NCBI RefSeq assembly: GCF_003333265.1
Contig: NZ_QOLB01000029.1
Coordinates: 1-64,000, forward strand
Source of the DNA: Candidatus Halocynthiibacter alkanivorans
GTDB lineage: Bacteria; Pseudomonadota; Alphaproteobacteria; Rhodobacterales; Rhodobacteraceae
DNA: 64,000 nucleotides
Direction of reading: 5' to 3'
In this document: piece by piece, positions 8,208 to 17,433 of the stretch
Layout: each line of letters opens with the position of its first letter
Numbering within the stretch: the stretch's first letter is position 1
Program-made: the position numbers and the translations under genes
Notes under the pieces: model-generated
Database searches by the model: none
The model's input: only the letters and a program-made list of their open reading frames with translations
Told to the model about the DNA's origin: nothing

Positions 8208-11200
8208 TCAGCCCCAGCCGCCGCCGCCCGGGGTCAGCATTTCAAACACGCCCCCCACCGGCAGATCAATCTCGTCGTTGCCTTTCAGCGCCACCCGGCG
8301 GCCATCCGGCAGCACTGCAGAGTTTTCCCCGACCTTGCCCGGGGTGCCTCCATTGGCCCCAAAGGGTGGGATTTCGCGGTGCGAACACAGGGTCGTCACG
8401 GTCACCGGTTCCAGAAACCGCATGATCCGCACCACCCCGGCACCGCCGCGCTGGCTGCCGGTGCCGCCGGACCCGCGGCGGATGGCAAAGGTCTCCAGCC
8501 GCACCGGGAAGCGTTTTTCCAGCACTTCAGGATCGGTCATCCGCGTATTGGTCATATGGGTCTGCACCCCGTCACAGCCGTCAAACCCCGGCCCGGCTCC
8601 GGAGCCACCGGCGATGGTTTCGTAATTCTGGAACTCCTCATTGCCCCAGACAAAATTATTCATCGTGCCCTGCCCCGCCGCCAGCACGCCCAGCGCGCCA
8701 TAGAGCGCATTACAGGCGGCCTGAGACACTTCGGTATTGCCGGCAATCACCGCCGCCGGGAATTGCGGGTTTAACATTGAGCCCACCGGCGCAATGATGC
8801 GCAGCGGTTTCAGACAGCCCTCATTCAGCGGAATATCTTTGCCCACCAGGGTGCGGAAGACATAGAGCACCACCGCCTGGCAGATCGAAAACGGCGCATT
8901 GTAATTGCCAGTATGCTGCGCGGAGGTGCCCGTGAAATCGATCACCGCCTCGCCCGCCTGCGCATCGACCCGGACCGAGACGCAAATCTGCGCCCCGTGG
9001 TCCATCGGATAGGTAAAACTGCTGTCCTTCAGCCGGGCGATCACGGCGCGCACCGAGGCTTCGGCATTGGCCTGAACATGGCCCATATAGGCGCTGACAA
9101 CATCCGCGCCGTAATTGCCCACCACCCGCAGCAATTCCTGGCGGCCTGTTTCATTGGCAGCGACCTGGGCTTTCAGGTCGGCCATATTCTGGGCGATGTT
9201 GCGGCAAGGGTATTTGCCCGAGGCCAGAACTGTCTGCGCCAGATCCTCCTGCAACACGCCCGCCCGCACGAGGTGCATGTTCTCAATAAGCACACCTTCT
9301 TCGCTGATGTGCTGACTGTCGGGGGGAGAGGAGCCCGGTGTGCGGCCGCCAATATCGGCGTGGTGCCCGCGCGATCCCAGCCAGAATGCCACTTTGGCCT
9401 CCACAAACACCGGGGTGACCACGGTCACGTCGGGCAGATGGGTGCCGCCGTTATAGGGCGAGTTCAACATGAACGCGTCGCCGTCCGCCACCTCCGGGTT
9501 TTCCCGGATCACGGTGCGGATACTGTCAGACATCGAGCCCAGATGCACCGGTACATGCGGCGCGTTGGCCACCAGATCACCCCGCACGTCAAAGATCGCA
9601 CAGGAGAAATCCAGCCGTTCCTTGATGTTCACCGACCATGAGGTGTTGGCAAGTGTTGCCCCCATCTGATCTGCCACCGACATAAACAGGTTGTTGAACA
9701 CTTCCAGCAGCACCGGATCGACTTTGGTGCCGGCGGCAGGCGGCCGCGCGATGGCGTCGCCCCGCTCCAGGATCAGATTGCCGCGCGCATCCACCGTGGC
9801 GCACCAGCCGGGTTCAATCACATTGGTGCCGGTCGGCTCAGAAATGACCGCCGGTCCTTCGACCCGCGCGCCGGCAGATAACGTCAGCCGGTCATAGACT
9901 GGCACCTGCTGCCATTTCGCGCCGGCAAACACCCGCAGGCGGCCGGTCGCAGCGCTGTCCCCTTCAGGCGCAAGACCCGTTGGCACCTCGCCGGTTTCAC
10001 CAATTGCTTCAACGCTCAGCATCTCAAACAAGATGGCACGTTCCGGAGAAATGAAACCAAAGCGCGCCCGGTGCGCCTCTTCAAACGCGGCCTGCATCTC
10101 TGACCGGTCGCCAAACTCCACGTCCAGCGCCTGATGTGAACCTTCATAGCGCAGCCAGGCCTGCTGTTGCAGGGCAACGCCAGCGGCGCCCTGCCCCTGA
10201 ACCTCAGCTGTAGCGTCCCGTTCCAAAGCGGCCAGTGCCGCCTCTGCTTCCGCCAACTCGCTCAGTGGCGCATCATGCTGCACCTGCCGCAATGCCCGGA
10301 TTTCCGCGAGCCCCATGCCGTAAGCAGACAACACACCGGCGAACGGATGCAGGAACACCCGCCGCATGCCCAGAGCATCGGCCACCAGACAGGCATGCTG
10401 CCCGCCGGCACCACCAAAACACTGCAAAGTGTAACGCGTCACATCATGGCCACGCTGCACGCTGATTTTCTTGATCGCATTGGCCATATTATCGACCGCA
10501 ATGCGCAAAAACCCTTCAGCCACGTCTTCAGGAGAGCGCTCTGCCTCCCCGGTAGCCTCCGCGATTTCGCCTGCCAGGGCGGTGAATTTTTCACGCACCA
10601 CATCCACATCCAGCGGCAGATCACCCCCAGGTCCGAATACGGCAGGGAAATGATCCGGATTCAGCACACCGCGCATCACGTTGCAATCGGTCACCGTCAA
10701 AGGGCCACCACGACGGTAACAGGCGGGGCCCGGATCGGCGCCGGCGCTTTCGGGTCCGACCTGATACCGCCCGTCGCGGAAGGAACAGACGGATCCGCCG
10801 CCCGCTGCCACCGTGTGAATATCCATCATCGGCGCCCGCATACGCACCCCGGCAACCTCGGTTTCAAAACTGCGCTCATAGGCGCCGGCATAATGGCTGA
10901 CATCGGTCGATGTGCCGCCCATGTCAAAACCGATAAGCCGGTCATAGCCGCTGGCCTCAGCGGTTTTCACCATGCCGACAATGCCGCCGGCCGGGCCGGA
11001 CAGGATCGCGTCTTTGCCCTGAAACAGAGCCGCATCTGTCAAGCCGCCATTGGATTGCATAAACATCAGCCGCTCGCAGGCGCGCCCCATGTCCAGCGCC
11101 TCTGAGACCTGGCGCACATACCGGCGCAGGATCGGCGACAGATAGGCATCCACCACCGTGGTATCGCCGCGCCCGACCAGCTTGGCCAGCCGGGACACTT

Positions 11201-11786
11201 CATGGCTGACCGAGATCTGCTCATAGCCAATGTCGCGCGCAATCGCCGCCAGCCGCACCTCGTGCTCCGGGTTGAGATAGCCGTGCAGCAGCGCGATCGC
11301 CACCGCGCGCACACCGCGCTCAAAAGAAGCCTGCAACGCCTGACGCGCGGCCCCCTCATCCAGGGGCGTGACCTCACCGCCCTCAGCGTCCAGCCGGCCA
11401 GCAACCTCCGCCACCTCACAATAGAGCAGGTCAGGCCGGCGGATGTTCAGCTCAAACAGGTCAGGCCGGCTCTGATAACCAATGCGCAACAGATCGCCAA
11501 AACCCTGGTTAATCAGCAGCAACACCCGCTCACCCTTGCGCTCCAGCAGTGCATTGGTCGCGACAGTCGTGCCCATCTTCACTGCACGGATCGCCCTGTC
11601 CGGCAGCGCATCGCCGGCGCCAAGCCCCAGCACATCGCGGATGCCCTGAACTGCCGCATCACGGTAGCGTTCCGGGTTTTCTGACAACAGCTTATGGGTC
11701 GACAGCGCCCCGCCCGGAGCACGCGACACAATATCGGTGAAGGTCCCGCCCCGGTCGATCCAAAATTCCCACTCCGTCTGCGCCAT
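8208..11786 (-). CDS. Fused hydantoinase A/B (5-oxoprolinase family)
   Basis: A 1192-residue cytosolic ATP-dependent amidohydrolase. The HyuA half has the N-terminal nucleotide-binding motif [10 protein letters not shown] (about 11-20) and [12 protein letters not shown] (about 285), within the Hydant_A domain of about 200-490. The HyuB half begins near residue 687 ([20 protein letters not shown]) and ends Gly-rich (TPGGGGWG). The single-chain layout and length match 5-oxoprolinase (OplA). Many alphaproteobacterial members instead act on hydantoins or related lactams, so the substrate is open. The start is supported by a GGGAGG ribosome binding site. Proximity to uraH would fit purine or hydantoin catabolism. 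Confidence 0.92.
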   Translation of the reverse strand: MAQTEWEFWIDRGGTFTDIVSRAPGGALSTHKLLSENPERYRDAAVQGIRDVLGLGAGDALPDRAIRAVKMGTTVATNALLERKGERVLLLINQGFGDLLRIGYQSRPDLFELNIRRPDLLYCEVAEVAGRLDAEGGEVTPLDEGAARQALQASFERGVRAVAIALLHGYLNPEHEVRLAAIARDIGYEQISVSHEVSRLAKLVGRGDTTVVDAYLSPILRRYVRQVSEALDMGRACERLMFMQSNGGLTDAALFQGKDAILSGPAGGIVGMVKTAEASGYDRLIGFDMGGTSTDVSHYAGAYERSFETEVAGVRMRAPMMDIHTVAAGGGSVCSFRDGRYQVGPESAGADPGPACYRRGGPLTVTDCNVMRGVLNPDHFPAVFGPGGDLPLDVDVVREKFTALAGEIAEATGEAERSPEDVAEGFLRIAVDNMANAIKKISVQRGHDVTRYTLQCFGGAGGQHACLVADALGMRRVFLHPFAGVLSAYGMGLAEIRALRQVQHDAPLSELAEAEAALAALERDATAEVQGQGAAGVALQQQAWLRYEGSHQALDVEFGDRSEMQAAFEEAHRARFGFISPERAILFEMLSVEAIGETGEVPTGLAPEGDSAATGRLRVFAGAKWQQVPVYDRLTLSAGARVEGPAVISEPTGTNVIEPGWCATVDARGNLILERGDAIARPPAAGTKVDPVLLEVFNNLFMSVADQMGATLANTSWSVNIKERLDFSCAIFDVRGDLVANAPHVPVHLGSMSDSIRTVIRENPEVADGDAFMLNSPYNGGTHLPDVTVVTPVFVEAKVAFWLGSRGHHADIGGRTPGSSPPDSQHISEEGVLIENMHLVRAGVLQEDLAQTVLASGKYPCRNIAQNMADLKAQVAANETGRQELLRVVGNYGADVVSAYMGHVQANAEASVRAVIARLKDSSFTYPMDHGAQICVSVRVDAQAGEAVIDFTGTSAQHTGNYNAPFSICQAVVLYVFRTLVGKDIPLNEGCLKPLRIIAPVGSMLNPQFPAAVIAGNTEVSQAACNALYGALGVLAAGQGTMNNFVWGNEEFQNYETIAGGSGAGPGFDGCDGVQTHMTNTRMTDPEVLEKRFPVRLETFAIRRGSGGTGSQRGGAGVVRIMRFLEPVTVTTLCSHREIPPFGANGGTPGKVGENSAVLPDGRRVALKGNDEIDLPVGGVFEMLTPGGGGWG

Positions 11787-11972
11787 CTTCTGCCTCCCGA
11801 ATTGTCATCGGGACTTCCCGCCAATTCCACCAGAATGTCAACCACCGCCAGCGCGCGAACCACTACAGCACAGCACGAAATTACCCCCGGGAAATAATCC
11901 GCTGGCTCTGCAGATTTCTACATTTTCGCTCTTGACCCTACCGTCCTGCTGACTTACCTACCGCCTCACTTC
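11787..11972. promoter_or_regulatory. Divergent region between hyuAB and tRNA-Met
   Basis: These 186 bases should carry the promoters of the reverse-strand hyuAB and the forward-strand tRNA. A TTGACC at about 11932-11937 could be a -35 box for the tRNA. I see nothing else distinctive. Confidence 0.4.
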
Positions 11973-12049
11973 AGCGGTGTAGCTCAGTTGGTTAGAGCAG
12001 CGGAATCATAATCCGCGTGTCGGGGGTTCAAATCCCTCCACCGCTACCA
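11973..12049 (+). tRNA. tRNA-Met (CAT anticodon)
   Basis: A 77-nt cloverleaf. The acceptor stem AGCGGTG pairs with CACCGCT, followed by discriminator A and an encoded CCA. The anticodon stem GCGGA/TCCGC holds the loop ATCATAA with CAT at 34-36. The T-arm is GGGGGTTCAAATCCCTCC-like. CAT can be elongator Met or lysidine-modified Ile2; Met is my preference by resemblance. The 3' half is the integration site of the island that follows. Confidence 0.95.
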
Positions 12050-12061
12050 ATACTTTCAATA
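12000..12061 (+). repeat. attL: left copy of the 62-bp att repeat
   Basis: Identical, base for base, to 58683-58744. It starts at the anticodon stem of tRNA-Met and runs 12 bp past the encoded CCA. This copy belongs to the complete tRNA gene. The first mismatches just outside are A/T on the left and A/C on the right. Confidence 0.93.
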
Positions 12062-12200
12062 ACTTAGTGAAAATCCAGCACTCGATACACGCAGAATTTG
12101 TGCGTTTTTTTGTGCGTTATTCTAACAAAAGAATTATCAGGTCTCCGTTTATCCAACCGGCTAATCTTTGTAGCGAATATCAGAGCACCCATATGACGAT
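12062..12200 (+). repeat. Left-end segment with arm-site motifs, diverged copy beyond attR
   Basis: This stretch aligns with 58745-58881 at what looks like about 70% identity with few gaps. It includes a shared core reading TTGTGCGTTATTCTAACAAA. Two TTGTGCGTT motifs lie at 12098-12106 and 12110-12118. The same 9-mer is repeated upstream of the integrase gene, which suggests integrase arm sites. Similarity stops abruptly near 12200. Confidence 0.75.
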
Positions 12201-12373
12201 TGGTGAAACAGATTCTCATCTCGTGCTGGGGCACCGATCGCAAGACAACAGACATAATCATTGAACGAAACAGCCACGTGGTTGTGCGCCCGCCTTTTGG
12301 TACAAGCCCTGAAAAAATTGATTCCATCGTTATCGATAAGCATTTTTGGATCTACAGAAACCTTGAGGAATGA
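12193..12373 (+). pseudogene. Relic of a SprT/YgjP-like (DUF45) metallopeptidase N-terminus
   Basis: After a frame change, about 40 codons read IIIERNSHVVVRPPFGTSPE and then DKHFWIYRNLEE before a stop. This resembles the N-terminal portion of YgjP/DUF45 zinc metallopeptidases, which often accompany type I restriction genes. The HExxH catalytic part is absent. It starts where the similarity between the two island ends stops. Identification is from memory of the family pattern. Confidence 0.55.
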
Positions 12374-12723
12374 AGAGCCCTGAACGAGACGGTGGTTGTT
12401 CGGAAAACTTCAGGAACCTAGATCCCTTGCCCAACCGCCGCAATTGCTACAGATTGCGGGGTGGAATATGCCACCGCAACGTCAGTTGTCGTTGTGTCAT
12501 TTTGCTCATAACACGCGTTCCCAGGCCACCTGTCGGCTGACGGGATGCGCGCCCTTGCGATCCACCGTGAACTGATACCAAGCGCAGGATGGCGACACGC
12601 GGCATAAAACCTAACAATGATGCATCTTAACTAAGCTGCAAACCTGTCCAGAAAAGCAGGACCACTTGTATCACCCAAATTCACGCATAGCTCCGAAACC
12701 TGCAAGATCAACACCGTCGAACC
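12374..12723. other. Stretch without recognisable genes
   Basis: About 350 bases between two gene relics at the left end of the island. I see no open frame with family features, no tRNA and no strong hairpin. Confidence 0.45.
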
Positions 12724-12837
12724 TCACGCCTGGCTGACCAGCATGCCTCAGCCATCATGCCCGGTCAAAAACAGAGCCAGATCAACAACCTTCTTTCATG
12801 GCACTATGCCCAAACCGAGTGGCCGACGCACCGCTTA
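12724..12837 (+). mobile_element. Probable IS66 transposase C-terminal relic
   Basis: A forward frame reads SRLADQHASAIMPGQKQSQI followed by NNLLSWHYAQTEW. This resembles the C-terminal end of IS66 TnpC proteins, which typically finish with a LLPW-type motif. No upstream transposase portion remains. It sits directly after the brxL stop in the convergent orientation. Confidence 0.4.
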
Positions 12838-12841
12838 CGCT

Positions 12842-14875
12842 TCAGTTCAGGCCCAGCGCCTTAAATGCGGCCTGCTTCACCTCGCCGTAGAAAATGGGGT
12901 CGACGTTCTCTAAAACTTCGGCACTGACATCGAAAAAACTGCGCTTGTTCTCGATGGGGATCAGTACTCGCTTGGCGCCGTTATCCATGGCAACCTGGAG
13001 GGGCTCCGTCAACGAGCGGACCTGCTTGATGTTACCTTGAATGCTCATGTCGCCCAAGACCAGCAGGCCGGACTGCAGCGAGGCCTTTCGCAGCGATGAA
13101 AACGCTGCGATCAGGAAAGCCACGCCAACCTCGGCCTCGACCTTGTTGCCAAGTAAGTCGATAACTTCGACGTGGAAATCTGCCGTGTCGAATTCGCGGG
13201 CAATGCTGAAGGCGTTCTTCTCGGATTTGAGGTAACTGAAGGCCCGGTGAATGGACTCCTTGATTGAGCCACTCAACCCGCCGACGGCCTTTAGCTTGCC
13301 CGTGCCCGACGAGATGCTGATCTCGATGCGATATAGCCCCACCGTGCCGTCTCCACTGACCGCTCCCGCGTAGACCGTTCCCGGTGGCAGGGGATCTGCC
13401 GAAATCATGTCACGGCCACCTTGCTCGGCAACGCCGACGAAGTGTTCCTCGGCGGTCTCGTTGTCCCGGTAACTGAAGGACGTTTGGTAATACTCGAAGG
13501 AGCCCATCTTCTTGAGCTGCTCTTTGACGCGCCGCCGTCCCTCGATAGCAATGGAGAGGATCTCTTCAAGGTCTTCTTTCGAGACTTCTCCACCGGGGTA
13601 GAGAATTTTCATCAATCCAGAGACAGTGCGTCGCACTGCCTTTCGATCACGGGCGTTGAGGTGCGCGCCGAGGCTAAAGTGGTGGTCAATGGTTTCTGTA
13701 TAATTATGCTTGCGAAGATCACGCAGCGCCTCAGCCAAATAATCAACCACGAAACCGTAATGGTTGGTAAAGTGCTCGTTGCGCATCTGCGGCATCTCCC
13801 ATCCAGGCAGGTAGAAGTGGAGTCGGTCGATGAAAGCCATGTCGTCACGAATTACATCCGGCATGGGCGCGAAGAGGTGGCCCATTTGAACCATCACGTC
13901 GATAGGCTGGTTTGTGTTGCCGAACATTGCGATGCTCGCATAGCCGGCCATCGACTCATGGCCACGCTGGAATTGGCCTGACTCGCAATAAGTCTTCATC
14001 GTGGTGATGACCTCTTTGGGCATCTTCTGGAGATCGGCTACCTCGTCGAAGCCGACCACATCCCAAATCTGCACCATGCCTTTTTGTTTTCCAGACATAT
14101 GACCGAAGAGATTTGCAACGGTTGTGGGTCCGGTCAGAAGCGCTGAGTATGGTGAGAGCTCCTGCACCGCGTAGCTCTTGCCCGTACCTCGAGGGCCGAG
14201 TTCGACCATGTTGAAGTTGCGTTCACAGAGCGGGATCAGGCGCGTGAGAAATAGTAGCTTCAGGCGCCGCTCCATGACTGTGGGCTCATAGCCCATGCTG
14301 CGCAGCATGACGTCGATCCACTCTTCTGTAGTGAACTCGGCGCGGCCCTTGCGATAGTCTTCAAGTTGAAAGGTTGCCAGCTGGATGGGCGTCAGATTGG
14401 CGATCCTGAACGGTGCCTTCTCGTCGGTCTCGTCCCAAACCATTTCGATCTGGGCCCAGATCCCACCCATGAGAATTCGATCAAAATCGCGGACGTACTG
14501 GTTGGGGATGTGAACGAACTTATGGCCGAAGTTAGTGACCTCGGCCCAGTAGTTAGAATCGACGAGACGCACCTTCACCTTGTCAATGAATGTGTGCTTG
14601 CCTTGCTCTTTGACTCGACTCTGCGCCTTCGTGGCCTCATCCGGGCGAATGTAGTTATCGGCCAGCGTATCGTTGACCACCTTCATACCCATCTGGATCG
14701 CCATCTCGTCGGAGGACGCGCAGTATTTTCCAAGCAGATATTCCAAGACAAACACAGGCACATTGGCGCCGACCTTGACTTTGCGAACCAAGTCTTTGCG
14801 CACAACCTTGCCAGCGAAGATGCGGTTTAATTTGTCGTCGAGATAATCTCGTGCGGGGATTGTATCGTCCGTCAT
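12842..14875 (-). CDS. brxL: BREX protein BrxL (AAA+ ATPase with Lon-like C-terminal domain)
   Basis: A 677-residue BrxL, last gene of the BREX operon, needed for phage restriction in type I systems. Known BrxL proteins form DNA-binding AAA+ rings. The N-terminal domain starts with DYLDDKLNRIFAGKVVRKDL. Walker A is GPRGTGKSY near 228, and a Lon-like domain lies in the last 200 residues. In that domain the place of the Lon catalytic Ser (DGPSAG) reads EAEVG, and the place of the Lys reads SLTEPL, so the protease dyad appears missing, as reported for this family. The start overlaps the pglZ stop by 4 bp. Confidence 0.95.
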   Translation of the reverse strand: MTDDTIPARDYLDDKLNRIFAGKVVRKDLVRKVKVGANVPVFVLEYLLGKYCASSDEMAIQMGMKVVNDTLADNYIRPDEATKAQSRVKEQGKHTFIDKVKVRLVDSNYWAEVTNFGHKFVHIPNQYVRDFDRILMGGIWAQIEMVWDETDEKAPFRIANLTPIQLATFQLEDYRKGRAEFTTEEWIDVMLRSMGYEPTVMERRLKLLFLTRLIPLCERNFNMVELGPRGTGKSYAVQELSPYSALLTGPTTVANLFGHMSGKQKGMVQIWDVVGFDEVADLQKMPKEVITTMKTYCESGQFQRGHESMAGYASIAMFGNTNQPIDVMVQMGHLFAPMPDVIRDDMAFIDRLHFYLPGWEMPQMRNEHFTNHYGFVVDYLAEALRDLRKHNYTETIDHHFSLGAHLNARDRKAVRRTVSGLMKILYPGGEVSKEDLEEILSIAIEGRRRVKEQLKKMGSFEYYQTSFSYRDNETAEEHFVGVAEQGGRDMISADPLPPGTVYAGAVSGDGTVGLYRIEISISSGTGKLKAVGGLSGSIKESIHRAFSYLKSEKNAFSIAREFDTADFHVEVIDLLGNKVEAEVGVAFLIAAFSSLRKASLQSGLLVLGDMSIQGNIKQVRSLTEPLQVAMDNGAKRVLIPIENKRSFFDVSAEVLENVDPIFYGEVKQAAFKALGLN

Positions 14876-17433
14876 ATTAGTTCACCAACTTCAATCTCTT
14901 CCGACTGCGCGAGCACTGCGTCCGTCGCGGGGTCTTGTACAACGATGCGAACCTTCTTGCTTGTCTCTTTGGTCAGCATCATCCCAATACTTACCATCTT
15001 GCGTGGCAGCAACTGTACTGTAGCGGTGGCGCGGTCGAATTCGACGTCTGGCGCCATTCCTGCGCGTCCCACTTCCTGGCCGTCGCCGATAAGCAACACC
15101 CGAGCCGCGATAACTTCCTGGTCGAACATGTCTTCGGTGTAGATCACTCGGCAGCCGAAAGTGCGGTTGGTAAGCTTGCTCGGATAACCCTCTACGACGA
15201 CTTTGGATGCAGTCTCTGTCGGCACTTGAGAGAGCGGCATCCGTAGCGTGATCACCGGCACCACTATTTCTTGAAGGCTGCAACCACCGTGATGGAATGC
15301 CAGATCTCCTCCGGCCTTGAACACCGCGAGCCCTTGCGGAAATATGAACTCCAAGTCTGTCTGGTAGCCCAGTTCGGCCCCGGATACTCGCACTGCGGCG
15401 GTCGGCGTTTGCCCGCCGTGTCCCGCCCAGCAGCGCCGATGTTGGTCTACCTCATTGCCTCCCGGCCGATCCATCATCATATCCTCGGCCTTGCGTACCG
15501 AGAACTGGTGGCCATGATCACTGGTGATGACGAATTGCTCGACGCCGAGCTTGGATAATTTTCGGACCGCTCGTGAGATGTTCCCAATGATGCTGTCCAT
15601 CACCTGGCGGGCGGCGAGTTCGTGCCCGGACTCACCAAATGCGTCGATTTCCTGGGAGCGGACGACCACAAGCGGTGCGCTTCCAAGCTTCTTACCAACG
15701 CGTGACGAAGTCCAGAGCAACAAATCATCCAGAAGGATCTCAGCGAAGTCAGGTCGCGCCGCCCTGAGCAGTTTGAGCCTCTCGCGGACTGCAGGCAGCA
15801 CGCTGTCGCCAATCCTTGAGGCGAGTTGCCCCTTGTGCTCGACCACCGAGAAACTGCTCGATGCCCCAGGAAGCAAAGCCGCCATACCTATCGGGGTGAT
15901 TGATGGCAGCGCAGCGACAGCAGGCTGGAGCCGGAGTTCCTGCGCGCCGGTCAACTGATCGACCAGATCGGCGCCCATCTCGAAACGCATGGCGTCGACG
16001 AAGAAATAGGCAACGCGACCGCCACAAGGCTCGACCAGTTCGGGGTAGATGTGTGACTGGTGGAGTACGCCAGGTGTTGACCACGAAGAAGCTGTCAGTG
16101 CGCCAGTGAACCCCTTTGCCATATCACTGATGAGGGCCTCGTGGTTGCGGCGCGCGAGCGCTAGCGCCCGCTCCAACGGCTCCTCCGGATCATCTTCCAT
16201 GGTGGCCACCCAAGCTTCGAGGGTGCGCTGCGCTCGATCGACTCGGTGCCAGCCGCTCCCTTGCGCGTAGGCCTCGACCCACTTGGTTGCCACGGCAGGT
16301 GCCTTCTTCAGCTCAGGTCGCACCGTTTCGACCTCGGCGCCCAGCTCGGCCATCAAACGGCAGGCCTCCCACTGGGCGAGGCGGCCGAGGAAACCTGGAT
16401 GGTCTACCCAAAAGCTGCGCCGTCGGCCTGCGACCACGCCGAGCGCTTGGGCGTAGTGCCCATCGGTAATGAGGTTGGCTGCGTGGAGCAGCAGGCGGCG
16501 CTCCTCGAAGCGGAATGTGTCGATGGCACCCAACCTCGCAGGGTCGATGTCGGCATTTGCTAGGTCAAACTCACTCTCGATGTCGTCCGCCAGAAATACA
16601 TAGACATCGGCGTGGTCGCCTCGAAGCGCCCTTGCGATTGCACCGATGTGCTTCGATTCATCATTGTGGCCAGGGGTAGGGACGATGGTCAAAGCATCGG
16701 GAGCGTCGCCGCCAAGGTCGGACCGAAACTCGTTGACGAGGAGGTAGCGGACCGTCTGGCGGCGCGCCTTCGCAAGTGGGGTGCCCCCTTCAATCTCAAG
16801 CCCAAGGCGCGCGTGGATCAAACGGAAGAGCTCCGGCTCGGCGAGCTTAGATGCGAGTGCGTCATCTTTGTCTTCGGAGACGATCCAATCGGTGATGAGG
16901 TCCTCGCTCGAACTTCCGCTGAGCACCAGCTTGACTAAGGAGCCGTTACCTGAGCTGCCTTGGCCGAGGAAGCGCACCACGTCTTCGTAATTAAGAGAAT
17001 CGGGACGGAGCATCTCATCGATGTTGCCGTCGGTGTACTCCTCCCGCAGCAGCCTCTGCGCAATACTCTTAAGCGCGTGGCTGGGTGCATCGCCGTATAC
17101 TTGACCCGCGCGCTCAACCTCCATGAGCACTGAACCCGAGAGGTCGCGCACCCGGCCTGGCACATAGATAAGGAGGGCCTCGGGCTTGTCGGCTGAGATC
17201 AGCGGTTCGATGCTGGCTTTAAGGGCGAAAAAAGAGCCATCAAATTGGGCCATGTGGGTGAGGGTTTCTCCTATGCAGACCCGCTGCACGCCACTCACAC
17301 CGGCGCCAACAACCTTAAGCTCCTTGATGAAGGGCTCAAACTCGGAGCGGGCGTCGTAGAAAACCACCACGCGGTCTTGCTGGAGGGCCTTGTCTAGATG
17401 TGCAGCTAAGTGGTTGTGAAGCTGGTGGCTCAT
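14872..17433 (-). CDS. pglZ: BREX protein PglZ (alkaline-phosphatase-superfamily domain)
   Basis: A 853-residue PglZ, present in all BREX types and required for both defence and host methylation. The PglZ domain occupies the second half: a metal-site motif FFVDAMRFEMG near 478 and TSDHGHQF near 638, as in the alkaline phosphatase superfamily. The first half has helical PglZ-type sequence beginning MSHQLHNHLAAHLDKALQQD. I set the start at the ATG at 17433 because it overlaps the pglX stop (ATGA). The longer frame upstream lies inside pglX and has no family content. The gene overlaps brxL by 4 bp. Confidence 0.94.
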   Translation of the reverse strand: MSHQLHNHLAAHLDKALQQDRVVVFYDARSEFEPFIKELKVVGAGVSGVQRVCIGETLTHMAQFDGSFFALKASIEPLISADKPEALLIYVPGRVRDLSGSVLMEVERAGQVYGDAPSHALKSIAQRLLREEYTDGNIDEMLRPDSLNYEDVVRFLGQGSSGNGSLVKLVLSGSSSEDLITDWIVSEDKDDALASKLAEPELFRLIHARLGLEIEGGTPLAKARRQTVRYLLVNEFRSDLGGDAPDALTIVPTPGHNDESKHIGAIARALRGDHADVYVFLADDIESEFDLANADIDPARLGAIDTFRFEERRLLLHAANLITDGHYAQALGVVAGRRRSFWVDHPGFLGRLAQWEACRLMAELGAEVETVRPELKKAPAVATKWVEAYAQGSGWHRVDRAQRTLEAWVATMEDDPEEPLERALALARRNHEALISDMAKGFTGALTASSWSTPGVLHQSHIYPELVEPCGGRVAYFFVDAMRFEMGADLVDQLTGAQELRLQPAVAALPSITPIGMAALLPGASSSFSVVEHKGQLASRIGDSVLPAVRERLKLLRAARPDFAEILLDDLLLWTSSRVGKKLGSAPLVVVRSQEIDAFGESGHELAARQVMDSIIGNISRAVRKLSKLGVEQFVITSDHGHQFSVRKAEDMMMDRPGGNEVDQHRRCWAGHGGQTPTAAVRVSGAELGYQTDLEFIFPQGLAVFKAGGDLAFHHGGCSLQEIVVPVITLRMPLSQVPTETASKVVVEGYPSKLTNRTFGCRVIYTEDMFDQEVIAARVLLIGDGQEVGRAGMAPDVEFDRATATVQLLPRKMVSIGMMLTKETSKKVRIVVQDPATDAVLAQSEEIEVGELI

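Noticed and set aside
10167-11105. 312-codon forward frame opposite hyuAB
   Set aside because: Antisense shadow of the hydantoinase A half; no recognisable domain and no ribosome binding site.
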